Assembly: GCA_031835245.1 (NCBI GenBank) | Contig: JAVKOQ010000009.1 | Location: 248,001 to 312,000 of the forward strand | Length of the DNA stretch: 64,000 bases | Origin: Balamuthia mandrillaris | Taxonomy: Eukaryota > Discosea > Longamoebia > Balamuthiidae | Direction: 5' to 3' | Part shown: piece after piece, positions 1 through 11,901 of the stretch | Numbering within the stretch: position 1 is the stretch's first letter | How the letters are laid out: each line of letters opens with the position of its first letter | Made by a program: the position numbers and the translations under genes | Notes under the pieces: generated by a model | What the model was told of the DNA's origin: nothing | The model's input: only the letters and a program-made list of their open reading frames with translations | Database searches by the model: none

Positions 1-22
1 GTGTCCTACGTTGCCTAAGAAG

Positions 23-274
23 TCAGCTTTGGGTCTTTGCTATGGCTACGGGTTGGCCCATCCACGGCGAAACAGCCGGCGCCTGCGCCGTGCAGCTCAC
101 CGCCAAGGAGGGGTCCTGTAATGTCCGTAGCGGGAGCTGGAACGTCCCGTGGGCGTTGTACCGCCGTCTCTGCCTGATGTACTGTGGCCACATCAACTGT
201 AGCTCCGCGCGAGACAATTTTCTGGAAAAACTGCGAAGGACGCTGCAAGCCGAGGCTGCTGTACCTGCCAACAC
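23..274 (-). CDS. Possible N-terminal exon of a minus-strand gene
   Basis: An 83-codon open frame begins at 274 and reads off the left side of the window region. Its first 20 or so residues are rich in Ala, Ser and Arg without acidic residues (MLAGTAASACSVLRSFSRK), which looks like a mitochondrial presequence. The frame stops at 23, but a TTCTTAG acceptor-like signal lies just beyond, so splicing into sequence outside the window is possible. It would be divergent from the acyl-CoA ligase gene, with about 290 bp between the start codons. I do not recognise a family, and an overlapping frame (15-305) is equally open, so this is weakly supported. Confidence 0.25.
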   Translation of the reverse strand: MLAGTAASACSVLRSFSRKLSRAELQLMWPQYIRQRRRYNAHGTFQLPLRTLQDPSLAVSCTAQAPAVSPWMGQPVAIAKTQS

Positions 275-561
275 ACCTCTTTCGTTTCTTTTTCTTTCTC
301 GACAATCTTTTTTTTGGTCAGCTATCCTCCATCTGATCCGTAGAGGTCAGAGCGACACAACCTGGAGAAAAATCTGTCCAACCGCAATAATCCGCACAGA
401 TAATTTTGGTATCCAATCGCCGGTGAATTGTGAAGCTTTGGTCAAACCCGCTTTTTTGCTGTGTGCGTCTCTTTATATATCAGCGAAAACAAAACCACGC
501 AACAAAAGAAAAAAGAAACACGTCGCCAATCCTCTCTCTCTCTCTCTTTCCCCCAACAACC

Positions 562-2264
562 ATGCAAGACACCGCCACAGCGATAACCTTCAAGAGCCAG
601 TTGGAGCCTTTGGACTTTCCTCTGGCCACCATCACCCAGTTCACCTTCCAAGGCTGGCAGTCGGTCCAGGACAAGGCGGCCTTGGTGGACGTCTCTGGCC
701 GCCAGTATACCTACGGTCAGCTCTACGGCGCTATTCAAAAGGTTTTTTTTTTGTTTTTTAAAAAACACCACCACCACATTTTCGTTTCTCTCTTTCGTTT
801 TGTTTCTCATCTTTTTTTTTTTGGTTCTTTTTTTCGTGGTTGCAAAATATTCATAACAATAGGTAGCGTTGGGTTTGCACCAACATGGAGTGAGAAAGGG
901 AGACGTGGTGTGCATCTTCGCGCCCAACCTCCCCGAGTACCCTATTGCCTTTCATGCCGTCGCTTCGCTTGGTACTGCTTCTACCTGCGCTCTGCTTCGC
1001 TTCCTTTTTGTCATTTTCTTTCTTTTCTTTTTCTTTTTTTTTTTTTTTTTTTTTGGTTTGCACGTGTTCTTGTCCTTCTTCTCGTCTTGTTCGTATGCCT
1101 TCGCGATGCTTCTCTGCTTTGCTTCTTCTCTCTTCCCGTTTTCTTTCTTCTGCTTCTGCTTCTCTACTTCATTTAGCTGGCGTTAAACAACAACTATGAT
1201 CAAAAGGTGCTATCGTAACGGGTTGTACGCCGCTGGCAAGCACAGAGGAATTGGCCTACCAGCTCAAAGACAGCGATGCCAAGTTCCTCATTACTATTTC
1301 TCTCTTTCTTGAAAAGGTGAGTTCTTTGTTCTTCTTCGTGTTCGTGTTCTTCAACTCGCTTCTCTTGTTTCTGGTTGTTTTTATTTCTTAGTTGTGTCTC
1401 TTCTTTTTAGGCAAAAGCTGCTATGCAGACGCTGGAGACTCCCATCCAGGAAATCTTCGTCTTTGGCGAGGCCGAAGGAGCTACCCCTTTCGCAAGCTTG
1501 CTGAAGGCTGAGGGAGAGGTTTGTTGTTACCACACGATTTTCTCTCCTCCTCTGTCTTCTGTCTTCTTTCTCTTTTTCTTCTTACATCCCTTTTGTTTTC
1601 TTCTCGCATAGATGCCAAACGTGGAGATAAATCCTAAAACGGATACTGTGGCCATCCCTTATTCAAGTGGTACCACTGGTTTGCCCAAAGGAGTGGAGCT
1701 CACCCACCTCAACCTTGTCACCAACGTTTGCCAGATAGAGGCCGTGTTGGACGACATCAAGGAGGATGATGTCTTTATTGGTGTGCTTCCATTCTATCAC
1801 ATCTACGCCATGATTGCCATTCTGAGCCTTGGGCTTCATAAAAAGATCAAGACTGTTATAATGCCCAAGTTTGATTTGGAACAGGTAATTGACTTTTCTT
1901 TTGCTCCTCCTTCTCTCTGTACTGATGCAACGATCTTGCAGTACTTGCAAATCGTTCAAGAACATAAAGTTACATATGCCCACATCGTACCACCCATCGT
2001 TTTGGCTCTTGCTAAGAGCCCTCTTGTTGACAAATACGATCTTTCCAGGTACTGTTTCTCGCTCTGCTCGTTTATCTTTTCATTTGTTTTCGCACTTCTT
2101 ACTTATGTTGGGCTATACAGTCTTCGTGTTGTGTTCAGTGGCGCTGCGCCTCTCTCAGGTGATTTGGAGAAAGAGTGCATATCACGACTTAACGTGCAAA
2201 TCAAGCAAGGCTATGGCATGACCGAATTGTCTCCTGCCACACATATCAGTATGTGTCCTTGCTT

Positions 2265-2310
<46 letters not shown>

Positions 2311-2779
2311 CTCTCTCTCCCCCTCCCTCCCCACAAAGCTGATAGTTTTTGCTGTTAACGTTTTTTCTTTTTATTGTTTTCTTCGTTTCGGTCCTTCTGT
2401 AGCACCTTCCAGGGAAGCGCCAGCAGGATCGGTTGGCATCCTTCTCCCCAACTTGGAGGCCAGAATACAGGACCCCGCTACCGGTGAGTTTGTGGGCGTT
2501 GGCCAAGATGGTGAAATATGCGTTCGCGGTCCCAATATCATGAAAGGTAGCTTACTTTTTTTTTTTCATGGCTTTTGTTTGTTTTGTTTGTCCGTGCGTG
2601 CGTGTCTGTTTTTTTTTTTGTTGATTAATATCATGTTCTCATTACACAACATCTGATCATCTTTAAACAAAAAGGCTATTACAAGCGTCCTGATGCTACT
2701 GCTGGTTCATTTTTCTTCTTTTCTTCGCCTCTCTTCTCTTGTCCTACTGCCTGTCTTTTTCTCTTTTCGTTTTTCTACT

Positions 2780-2814
<35 letters not shown>

Positions 2815-3393
2815 TGCTCTCTGTTCTATCAAGACTAATGGCTCGATTACCAACAGCCATAATGGATAAGGATGGCTTCTTGCACACAGGAGATATTGGT
2901 CACGTGGACGAGAACGGCTTCTACTTTGTGGTGGATCGCCTCAAAGAGCTCATCAAGTTCAAAGGCTTCCAAGTTCCTCCCGCTGAACTTGAAGGGAAAT
3001 TGGTTTGTTTTTCTTCTTCTTACTTTGCTTTCGTTGTGTTGTGTTGGTCTTTCTTTAGTCTTCAATCTTCTGCTTCATTTGACTTTCTTCCTTCTCGTCC
3101 GCCATTTATAAATGCAGTTGACTCATCCAGCAGTTGCGGATTGCGCTGTGGTGGGGAAACCGGATGACGAGGCGGGAGAGTTGCCCAAAGCCTTTGTCGT
3201 GTTGAAGAAGGATCACAGCCTCACCGCCGAGGAGCTCATCGCTTGGTTCGACGACAAAGTCAGCCCTTACAAGAAGCTTCGCGGTGGGCTGGAGTTTGTG
3301 GACCAGATCCCAAAGAACATGAGCGGCAAGATCCTCCGCCGCGTGCTCAAGGACAAGGAGATCGCTGCCGCTAAAGAAAAAGTCGTCAACTGA
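562..3393 (+). CDS. 4-coumarate-CoA ligase-like acyl-CoA synthetase
   Basis: Member of the ANL adenylating superfamily: activates a carboxylic acid with ATP and transfers it to CoA. Eleven exons join in frame to 536 codons, the usual length for the 4CL family: 562-741, 863-971, 1207-1316, 1411-1518, 1612-1884, 1942-2048, 2121-2248, 2403-2546, 2675-2704, 2857-3002, 3118-3393. The AMP-binding P-loop [11 protein letters not shown] is in exon 5, the GYGMTE motif in exon 7, the [13 protein letters not shown] hinge region in exon 10, and the C-terminal catalytic lysine sits in MSGKILRR. The protein ends VVN, so there is no SKL peroxisomal signal. The start at 562 is the first ATG after a CT-rich leader and begins the family N-terminus. 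The substrate cannot be told from sequence; Dictyostelium and plant 4CL relatives use phenylpropanoid or fatty acids. Confidence 0.9.
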
Positions 3394-3718
3394 AACGACA
3401 ATTCGACGGCCGTTTTTATAATTTTTGCAATATTTTAATATTAATTACAAAATATTGCAATATATACTTTATATTGGTTAAAATTTAAAATATTAACCGA
3501 TTTCTAACATTTAATAACAAAAATTTCAAATAATCAATGAGATGTTTCCAGTAACCGATTAATTAGATACACTGATGTCATGCGTGTCTTAAAACGAAAA
3601 TTGTGACGTCATAGGGTGATCCCAGAGAAGCGAGAGGGTGCCCACAAGAAAAAAATTACAAAAGATCGCCGAAACAAAGGAGGTTGAATAGTGGCAGGAG
3701 TGGGGAGGCCTCCATAAG
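3394..3718. other. AT-rich intergenic region with inverted repeat and CRE-like sites
   Basis: After the ligase stop the sequence drops to very low GC. It contains a perfect 10-bp inverted repeat (gcaatatttt / aaaatattgc, 3427-3458) and a second one around 3476-3500 (ggttaa / ttaacc). Two CRE-like elements follow, TGATGTCA at 3573-3580 and the full palindrome TGACGTCA at 3604-3611, about 110-145 bp upstream of the next start codon. The AT-rich part probably holds the 3' end formation signals of the ligase gene, and the CRE-like part the promoter of the PH-domain gene. I see no coding sequence here. Confidence 0.5.
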
Positions 3719-6240
3719 ATGTTGCACTCCTTTGAGGAACAGGAGAAGGTATGGTCAGGACTTGTGTGTTGTGTCGGGAAAATTAACTTTCTTTTATTTC
3801 AAAAAAAATTCCCGATCGATCCCCACAACACAAAACAAACCAAAAGCTCTACCAATTGGAAGGTTATTTGTACAAGTTAGGAGCGAAGGGCTTGGTACGC
3901 ACCTTCAAGAAACGGTGGTTTTGGCTTTCGAAAGGCAAACTCTCCTACAGCAAATCTCCTAAAAGTGAGGTACTAAGAGACCGGTTCTTTCTATGGTTTC
4001 TCTCTCTGCATTATTGTTCTTCTTGTTCTTGTTCTTCTTCTTGTTCTTCTTCTTGTTCTTCTTGTTCTTGTTCTTGTTCTTGTTCTTGTTCTTGTTCTTG
4101 TTCTTCTTGTTCTTCTTCTTCTTCAACTTTGTCGTGACGAAACAACAAAATAATGACAACAGGAATTGGGCTTCATCGCGTTGGAGCAATGCACACGCAT
4201 CTACAGCCAATGCTACTCCAAAGGGGCATTAGGCATTCCACCAGGCAGCACCGGAGGTGGCAGCAACCAAAGCAACAGCAGTAAGCAACAGACCTCATGG
4301 CCTTTCGTCATAGCCACTAAGGACAGGGACTACAAGCTGGTGGCCTCCTCCGAGGTGGACATGCTCTACTGGTTGGACGGGATCAAGAAATACCGCGAGC
4401 TGTTCATCTCACAGAAGGAGGACGTGGAGCGCTCCATCCGGCTGCAACGCCAGACCGTGCACATGAGAGCCAACGAGCTGTTGGCGTCTGCCATGCCAGC
4501 TGGTGGTGGCAGCCTCATCAATAGACACACCTCTGCCAGTGGAAGTGGAAGTAGCAGTTCCGGTGAAAGTGGAGGAAACAGTGTAAGTGTTGTAGGGAGT
4601 TTTGGCGTTGTGGGGAGGAGAACAATCGACAGACCCTCTTCACCACCGTCTCCTTCGTCTTCGTCGTCGTCTTCTTCTGGTTCTTCTCCTCATGTTCTCG
4701 TTCGTAGTCTTTCCAGTCCGATGGTTGGCAAACCGACTTCCCTCTTGGAGGAAGAGGAGGAAAATTCACGACGAGAAAGCAGAAATGTTCGAGCTGCAAC
4801 TCATTATACAGCGAGCAACAACAACATCAACAGCGACAACTTTAATGACAAAACTAGCAACAACGAAAACGCTTCTGAAAGTGAGACTCAATCTGCAAAA
4901 ACCGCGCAGCAAACGAACAATAACTCCAGAAATAGAAGAAAAGCGCCACGTCATTCATTCTACGATGTCGCTTATTATCAAAGCATTCCATCGTCGGGAG
5001 GGTCCTTTCCTTCGAGGCACTCTCCCTCTCCTCCTTCTTCTATAAGCCCTCCTCATAATGAGCTCGCTAGTCAATCGCCAGCTGCATTGGGTTCCAGTTA
5101 TCATGCTGGTGTGCAACAGCCTCATCACCAGGATGCTACGCAGGAACAACTTGTGGCTGTAGACCAACAAGCGCAGTTTATCATCTTGCGTACTGTTACA
5201 CTCACGCACCCTCTCATTCTATCTCTTTATCTCATCTGTGTCTCTTTTCAGAATTGCAACAACAAATCCAGATATTGGTGAACAACTTAGAGGGAGAAAG
5301 ACGTGAATCTGAACAACTTAGAGGCAATCTGCAAGATTGTTTGGCGATCATCAAGTCAAAAGATAACCAACTTCAGGTTTTACAAACTTACACTAACCAC
5401 AATCAACAAACACGACTTACCTTTTTTTGCTTGCTTTCGGTTTCCGCTTTGTGTTATCTGCCAATTAGACAATGAGAGAAAAAGAACGGAGGCACGAAGA
5501 GGAAGCTATTGCACTCAAGAAAAATGCAAGGCGGATCGAAGAAGACGTGGAAGAGGTCTTGCGCAAACAGCGGACAGAGTTAGCTGCTGCTCAAGAAACT
5601 ATTTCTCAGCTTCAAGGTTTCTTTCTTCTTATCTGATTGTTATCTCTTTTTTTGTTATATCCGTTGCTAACTCCATCTCGTTTCATATAGACAAAGAGCG
5701 AAAGCAAAAAGTGGAAATAGCAAGCCTAACAGCACAATTAAATCACATGACAGAAGAAACACACCGGCTTCGTGACCACCAACCGTCCTCCTCTCTCACC
5801 GCTGCTCTCGCACATTCTGCAAAAGACTTAATCTCTCCTCTGACCTCGTCTTCTCCTTCTCCTTCTTCTGCTTCGTCCTCTTCATCATCGTCATCATCCT
5901 CCTCTTCCTCATCTTCTTCCTCATCTTCCTCCTCATCTTCCTCCTCTTTTCTTGCTTCTTTGTCGTTGAGCGATTGCCACGACCCAGAAATACTTCGTAA
6001 AGAACTGGAGGAAGCGCTGAAGAGCAAACATGAATTGGAGTTGGATTTGAGAAAAACTGTTTTGTCGATGGACGTCAAAGAAAAGATTTTCGAGGAGGAA
6101 AAAACGGAGCAGCAGCAGAGAGCAAAGAAGCAGCAGGAACAGATGGAACGGTTGCAACAGCAGTTGGCTGATGTTAACAAAAGGTACAATGATTCTATTT
6201 GTCTTTAGTTTTGCTGTTTCGTTTTTTTATACTCCATTGT

Positions 6241-6271
<31 letters not shown>

Positions 6272-6507
6272 GTTTTGTTTTGTTTTTGTTTTGCTCTTCA
6301 TGCCACAAACGTTCACGAAAAAAAACCCAAAGATACTTTGTGAGCGCGGCGGTTGCAGCGAAGCTGAACTATTTGTTGGAGGGCGGCAAAGAGAGCAACA
6401 TCCAAATGCACGCTCATAAGCTGTATGACAAAGCGGTGGCGGCTGGTCTCTCTGTAGAGCACTATCAACAATTCATCAACGATTACCTTCGTTCTATTTG
6501 TTCTTGA
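3719..6507 (+). CDS. PH-domain protein with serine-rich linker and coiled coil
   Basis: Seven exons: 3719-3748, 3847-3969, 4163-5189, 5252-5376, 5469-5616, 5691-6183, 6333-6507. An N-terminal pleckstrin-homology domain starts almost at residue 10 (LEGYLYKLGAKG, then RWFWL) and continues across the exon 2/3 junction to a closing helix with WLDGIKKYRELF, the typical conserved PH tryptophan. A long low-complexity Ser/Asn/Pro-rich region follows, then roughly 200 residues of coiled coil (exons 4-6, interrupted by a serine run), and a compact C-terminal segment ending in RSICS. PH domains bind phosphoinositides or proteins at membranes, so a cortical scaffold role is an inference. I do not recognise a named orthologue. 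The exon 3 donor at 5189 was chosen to keep phase and is the least certain join. Confidence 0.8.
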
Positions 6508-6534
6508 TGGTAGTGATTGCGACATTCCCGTTTG

Positions 6535-6566
<32 letters not shown>

Positions 6567-6699
6567 CATTTTAAACTTTCTTTTAAATGTTCATTTATTT
6601 ATTTTTTTATGATCTATTTGCAAAAACAAAGCACAACAAACAAACAAATAGGATAAATAGAAAAGCAACAGAAAAACTGAAGTAAACAACGGAAAAAAA

Positions 6700-7274
6700 A
6701 TGGAATATCAGAGTAACGCTGTTTTATCCATTTGGTTCGTTGCCGGGTTGTTCGCAGGTGAGTTCGATGGGGTTACAAATCACCTATAAAGGGTTCATTA
6801 ATTATTAATTCACAGTTTCGAATAGGTGATACAAACCAATTGTAAAAACCTTTCTGGTGGAATAACGTTGTTTTGACGTCTCTTCGGAGAATATGAGTCC
6901 CTTTTTCATCAGATGTTTTCGTGTTTTGCCGCTCCTGTCTTTTGTTCCGTCCCAACTTTAAACTTGTTAACACGGCTAGCTTTTTTTTTGTTCTTTTCAG
7001 TTATTGTTTTTGCTATTGTCACATACGTTTCACTTTTTTACACTTGCTTTCAGAAGAACCACAAATGGCCTACATCATGCCGGAACAGCTGGACCGAGTT
7101 TGCCGAAAGGTTGCTCCGTTCATCGTGGAACTGGTGGGAACGTTTATGTTCATGCTGTCCATCGGTTTGTCCGTTCTCTCCGGAGGAGAATTGGCCCCTT
7201 TCAGCATTGGGGCCACGCTCATGATACTGGTTTATTCCGGTGGGCATATATCTGGCGGACACTTCAACCCTTGT

Positions 7275-7315
<41 letters not shown>

Positions 7316-8227
7316 ATTGTTATTTTATACTTGTTGTTATTATTCTGTATTTGCTTTCTTTAACAGTATTTTTGTTAACAAAAAAAGCTGTTTCTCTGGG
7401 AGTTTTTCTTTCCGGGCGTGGAAAGCTTACATGGTTCTACCTTGTGTGTTTCTGGTGTGCGCAATTCACCGGAGCATTTCTTGGCGCACTGGTAACATTC
7501 CTTTTTGTATTTTTTTTGACTTGTACAGCTTGTTGACCTTGTGTGTGTTTTGGAACAAATAGACCTACTGGGCTATTTCTTATCAGACATTCTCCGTCAC
7601 CCCTGGAAGCGGTTTCAACGCTGGACAAGCATTTGCAGCGGAGTTTTTCTTCTCCTTCCTCCTTATCAACGCCGTCATTCAAACTGCCACCACACGGACC
7701 CAAGTGGGTAACTCATTTTACGGTCTGGCCATAGGGTTCAGCATTACCGCTGGTGCTGTCGCGGTTGGGCGTCCGTATTATTCTCTGAGTCGCTTTGGGC
7801 TCATCTTTCTTTCATCATCTATTCTCTTTCTAAACCTCTGAAACATAACGAAACAGAACATATGCCAATATCTGGAGGCGGTTTCAATCCAGCAGTGATG
7901 ACTGGAGCCATCATTGTGAATTCTATCGACCGAGGTGGCGACAAGTTTGAGTATGTGTGGGTTTATTGGCTAGGCCCCTTCATTGCCTCCGCTGTGGCTG
8001 GACTCTTGTTCAGGGTCACTAACAGGAGTGAGTTTGTTGCGGAAGGAGACAAGTCGATAGAGGACGAAGCGTTCGACGGCGATGTTAGGAATGGAATGAA
8101 TGATGGATTGAGAAAGCAGTTGAAGAATCTGAATAAGAAGAGCAAGAAGAGCAAGAAGAATGAGTTTGATGATAAGGAGACTTCTACTTCGTCAGATTCA
8201 TCGACTTCTGCAGAAGACCAAGTTTGA
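6700..8227 (+). CDS. Aquaporin (MIP family) with variant NPS box
   Basis: Five exons: 6700-6757, 7073-7271 (approximate end), 7388-7491, 7563-7770, 7857-8227. The joined product has the six-helix MIP layout: helix 1 VELVGTFMFML, loop B SGGHFNPSVSLG, loop E SGGGFNPAVMTG, then the last helix and a long charged cytoplasmic tail with SKKSKKN and acidic/Ser runs. The first signature reads NPS rather than NPA. The residue after the second NPA, normally the arginine of the aromatic/arginine filter, is valine. Both suggest altered selectivity or gating. The NPS codon is split by the CT-repeat intron (donor GTATCT, acceptor AAAAAAG), so it depends on that splice choice. The first short exon supplies a single extracellular or cytosolic leader. 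Confidence 0.85.
7272..7313 (+). repeat. CT microsatellite in aquaporin intron 2
   Basis: About 20 CT units directly follow the splice donor inside the aquaporin gene. It is an example of the sense-strand pyrimidine repeats that occupy many introns in this window. Confidence 0.9.
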
Positions 8228-8383
8228 GTTGGCTGGTTGGTGTTTTTATTTTATTATTGTGATAAAGAAAGATTTTTTTTGAGTTATGAAATAAGAAAGA
8301 GAAGAGAGAAGAGAGAAGAGAGACGAGAGACGAGAGAAGAGAGAAGAGAAGCTAGAGAGAGAGAGAGACAGAGAGAGAGAGAC

Positions 8384-8451
<68 letters not shown>

Positions 8452-8634
8452 GAGAAAAAGAAAAACTAATCTCTGATTTCTGATTGGCCAATTGGTACTT
8501 CGAAAAAATGCAAACGGGCACAAGCCAAGTACGTCCTCTGGTTAGACACTGCTTGTCGTAGGACAAGACTGCCCCATTTTTTACTTCCTCTGTTTCCACT
8601 CTATAAAACTGAGCACTCAGTTATGTCCATTGCG
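8228..8634. other. Intergenic GA microsatellite and TATA-containing promoter
   Basis: No gene is visible. A purine tract of GA, GAGAA and GACA units covers about 8294-8455. A promoter follows with a TATAAA at 8602-8607, placed about 28 bp upstream of the ATG at 8635. That position argues that translation starts at 8635 rather than at the in-frame ATG at 8623, which would lie at or before the expected transcription start. Confidence 0.6.
8602..8607 (+). promoter_or_regulatory. TATA box
   Basis: TATAAA in the context CTATAAAACT, 33 bp upstream of the ATG at 8635. The spacing implies a very short 5' leader for the ankyrin-F-box-GTPase gene A. Confidence 0.5.
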
Positions 8635-10435
8635 ATGAAGAAAGGAGGATGTGATGCTTCTTCCTCTTCCTCCTCTTCTTCTCTTCTGTCGGAAGACGTG
8701 CTTTCGCTTTGCCACGATGACCGCTTGTCGGAGCTGACGCAGTTGGTGAACCTAACCAAAGCCAGCCGCAAGCACACCAGGTCATCCAAGGACCGGAACC
8801 CCCTGGAAGCCCTCTTGTGCCACAGCGATCCCGTCGAAGGAAGGAGCCTGCTTCACATTGCCGCCCTCGAAGACCAACGCAAAGTGGTTCGCTACTTGCT
8901 CCGCCTCGAAGGCAAGAATGTCAAACTGGTGAACCATCAGGACTTTGCCGGGTGGACGGCGTTGCACGGGGCAGCCAGCCGAGGACACCTGCAAACGTGC
9001 CGCCTGCTGTTGGAGGAAGGCCGGGCGGAGGCAGGACTGACCTCCAAGGACTCCGCCACGGCGCTGCACTACCTCATGAAGCAGACCTACCCCAAAGAGC
9101 AGAAGCACCTGCTGAGAAAGGTGGTGGAGGGGATGTTGAAGGTAGGAGCGGACTTGAACGCGGTGAATGTGAACCAGGAGACGGCCTTGCATTTGGCCTG
9201 TTGGAAAGGGGATAAGCGCTCCGCATCAGTGCTGTTGGAGTTGGGCGCTAGCATGGTGCTATTCAGCAAGTATGTATGCTCTCTTCTTGCCAAAGTCCTC
9301 TTTTTATGCCTTGCCTTGTGCCGGTCTTCTTTTATTTTCCAGTGCTAACTTTCCACTAACAAAAATAAACACCAAACCAACAAACAAGGTCAGGAGAGAC
9401 GTGCCTGCACTATGCAGTGCGCAACGGGCATTTGGCGGTGGTGCAACTGTTGGTGCAGAACGGAGCGGATGTCAGCGTTGTGGGCCACAATGGGTCCGCC
9501 TCCGACATTGCCCTGGAATGCCAATGTTTTCACATTGCTGACTACATAGACAGTTTTGTTCCTGACTTTTCTCCGTTTTTTTTTCCTTCTTTGACCCTTC
9601 TTTTTCTCTTTCCTTTCTTTTTCCTTCTTTAACCCTTCTTTCTCTCTCTCTCTCTCTCCCCTCCTCCCTCCCTCTTCCCTCCCTCTCTCCCTCCCCTCCC
9701 CCTCTCTCTCTCTCTCCCTCCCTCCCTCCCTCTCCCTCCCTCCCTCCCTCTCTTCCCCTCTTGCTTTGCTGTATAACAGGTTTCTTTACGATTCGCCGGC
9801 TTCCAGACGAGATGTTATTGTATGTTTTCAGCTTCCTCACTAGTGCAAAAGACCTCCTTCACGTAACCCATGTCTGCAAACACTTTCGTCGCATTGGCAG
9901 CGAGCCTATGTACGTCATAGCTTCCTTCTCCGCTTCTTTCAAACCTCAATGTCCAACTTGTTTGCTTTGTCGTTTCAATAAGACTTTGGAAACCATTTCT
10001 TGCAAAGGTGGCTCCATCCAAGTTGACAGCAACTAGCAACAACAATGATGACGATTGGAAACAAATCTATTTGGATCACCGCAAAGGACTCATTGAACAA
10101 AGAGAGAAACGCAGAAAGGCGCGGGCAGAACAAGGACTGCGGCCTTATGTGAGACAACGTGACAGAACTACTAGCGATTGTGACTTTCTCCTGAAGTTGG
10201 CAATTATTGGCGACCTTGGCGTTGGCAAGGTATGTCAAAACGACATTCAGCTTCATAGTTCTTGTTATTGTGCTTGCGTGAAGCTTGTTTTGTTTTGTTT
10301 TGTTTTGTTTTTTTTTTTTTGATAGTTACCTTACACCAACCATTTGTTATATAACAGACATCTTTAGCCACAAGGATGATCGTACGTATGATAATACAAC
10401 GCATTAATCTAACTCCATTTTAAACTTACATGTTT

Positions 10436-10474
<39 letters not shown>

Positions 10475-11459
10475 GGTTTGTTGTTTTTGAACCACTCCAG
10501 GATGGCACATTCACCGACAAGTATCAGCACCAAGCTTCGCCACCTGATCCAGTACGTAGACCGTACCTCTCAATATTTGCTTGACAGAGACGAAAGAACA
10601 GGCCACAAGGTTTTGTTAACTTCTCTATTCTTTATGATTACCTTTAGAAAATTGGTACACTTGATTTGGATAACTACAAAGTCAAAGTGCAAATGGTTCT
10701 CTCTTCTGCTTTCTAAATTCTCTACCTGCTCTCTACTTACCTGCTCTTTATGACAGTGGGAACCAAACCTGAACCCAAGGTTCTATGGTGACAATCATAA
10801 CCGTTATATCTACCGTGGAGCTTGTGGTGTGTTGTTGTGTTACGACGTAACTGATCGTGTAAGCTTTGAAAATGTCAGGTACGTGCTACTTCTTGTGATT
10901 TGTTCAAAGCTTTCTTCTTGTTCTCGATTTCTTGCCCCTCTTGTTCTTCTCGTTTATTCTCTTGTTCCTCTTCTTCTGTTCCTTCTTCCTTTTGGATTTA
11001 CCCTGCGCTATTGGTTGATCTAGAAACTGGAATATCGAAGTGGAGCGTTACGCGCTAGAAGGGGTACTCAGAATAATGGTGGCCACCAAGGTGGACGTAC
11101 CACCAGAATTCCATGCAGTAACATCTGAGGAAGCAAGAGTTTGTTCTGTCTCCCCACCTGTTTGATCCTTCCATGACGTTCCTTATTTTAATCTCTTATC
11201 TCCTCTCCTCTCCTCTCTCTCTCTCTCTCTCTCCCTCTTCTTTTAATGATTTTGACATAAGGAGTTCGCCGATGAATGCGGAATGGACTTTGCGGAGACG
11301 AGCGCAAAGGAAAACATGAACGCAAGAGAGACATTGGAGCAGTTTTGCAGGGAGCTGGTGGCCGATGCGTTGGCCTACGACCCCCAAGAACCTGCCAACA
11401 AGGGCCTCCGTCTGTCCTTACCACGGAAGAAAAAAACTAAAAAATTCTTCTTTTTTTAA
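8635..11459 (+). CDS. Ankyrin - F-box - Rab-like G-domain protein, copy A
   Basis: Ten exons give an in-frame 577-residue protein: 8635-9269, 9389-9552, 9780-9909, 9983-10229, 10358-10381, 10501-10551, 10648-10695, 10757-10878, 11024-11138, 11262-11459. Exons 1-2 carry ankyrin repeats (WTALHGAASRGHLQ, ETALHLACWKGD, ETCLHYAVRNGHL). Exons 3-4 carry an F-box (LPDEMLLYVFSFL, VCKHFRRI, then LW). Exons 4-10 align along their whole length with Rab GTPases: P-loop GDLGVGKTSL, YRGACGVLLCYDVTD and ETSAK. The switch I Thr is absent, the G3 motif WDTAGQ reads WEPNLN, and G4 NKxD reads TKVD. The end is PRKKKTKK followed by four Phe, with no prenylation cysteine. The start is preferred over the ATG at 8623 because of the TATA box and because copy B also starts Met-Lys-Lys. 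Probably an SCF adaptor with a degenerate G domain; the function is inferred. Confidence 0.85.
9640..9770 (+). repeat. CT/CCCT pyrimidine tract in intron
   Basis: Almost pure C and T, mixing CT and CCCT units, inside the intron between the last ankyrin exon and the F-box exon of copy A. Confidence 0.85.
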
Positions 11460-11901
11460 AGTGAAACAGGAAAGAGCACCGTTTCATTCTCGATCTGTTT
11501 CCTTCCCAGACTATTTCTCCGGTTGCCTTGGAGAGGACAAAAATAGAGATCGTGTCCTAGCACCCAGGTCGGGAAACCGAAAAAAGGGCATCGTGAACTA
11601 AACAAATCCGTTACCTCGTGTTAAGGATACCTCCCTTATTTGGTCGATATTCAGCAAACTCATGGCATTTCCAGAGAAAACACGCAACCTTTCGCTTATT
11701 CACGCCACGCATGGCGGGTGATAAACCTTTAAGGAGGCTTTTGGGTCTTAAGGTGGTCTTCATGGAGCGGGAAAAACTTACCAAAAAGCAGCTGTTTTAA
11801 AACATGTCAAGTCGTGTTACGCTCCATTTCCACACCACACAAAGAAAGAAAGAAAGCACAGTAACGCTAACAAGAGAAGAGAGACAGAGAGGAAAAAGAA
11901 A
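11460..11901. other. Intergenic region, nothing recognised
   Basis: About 440 bp between copy A and the intronless F-box/ankyrin gene. I see no long frame, repeat or known element; it presumably holds the 3' end of copy A and the promoter of the next gene. Confidence 0.5.

Noticed and set aside
8237-8599. Open frames through the GA repeat after the aquaporin gene
   Set aside because: Dinucleotide repeats are open in most frames; there is no other coding signal.
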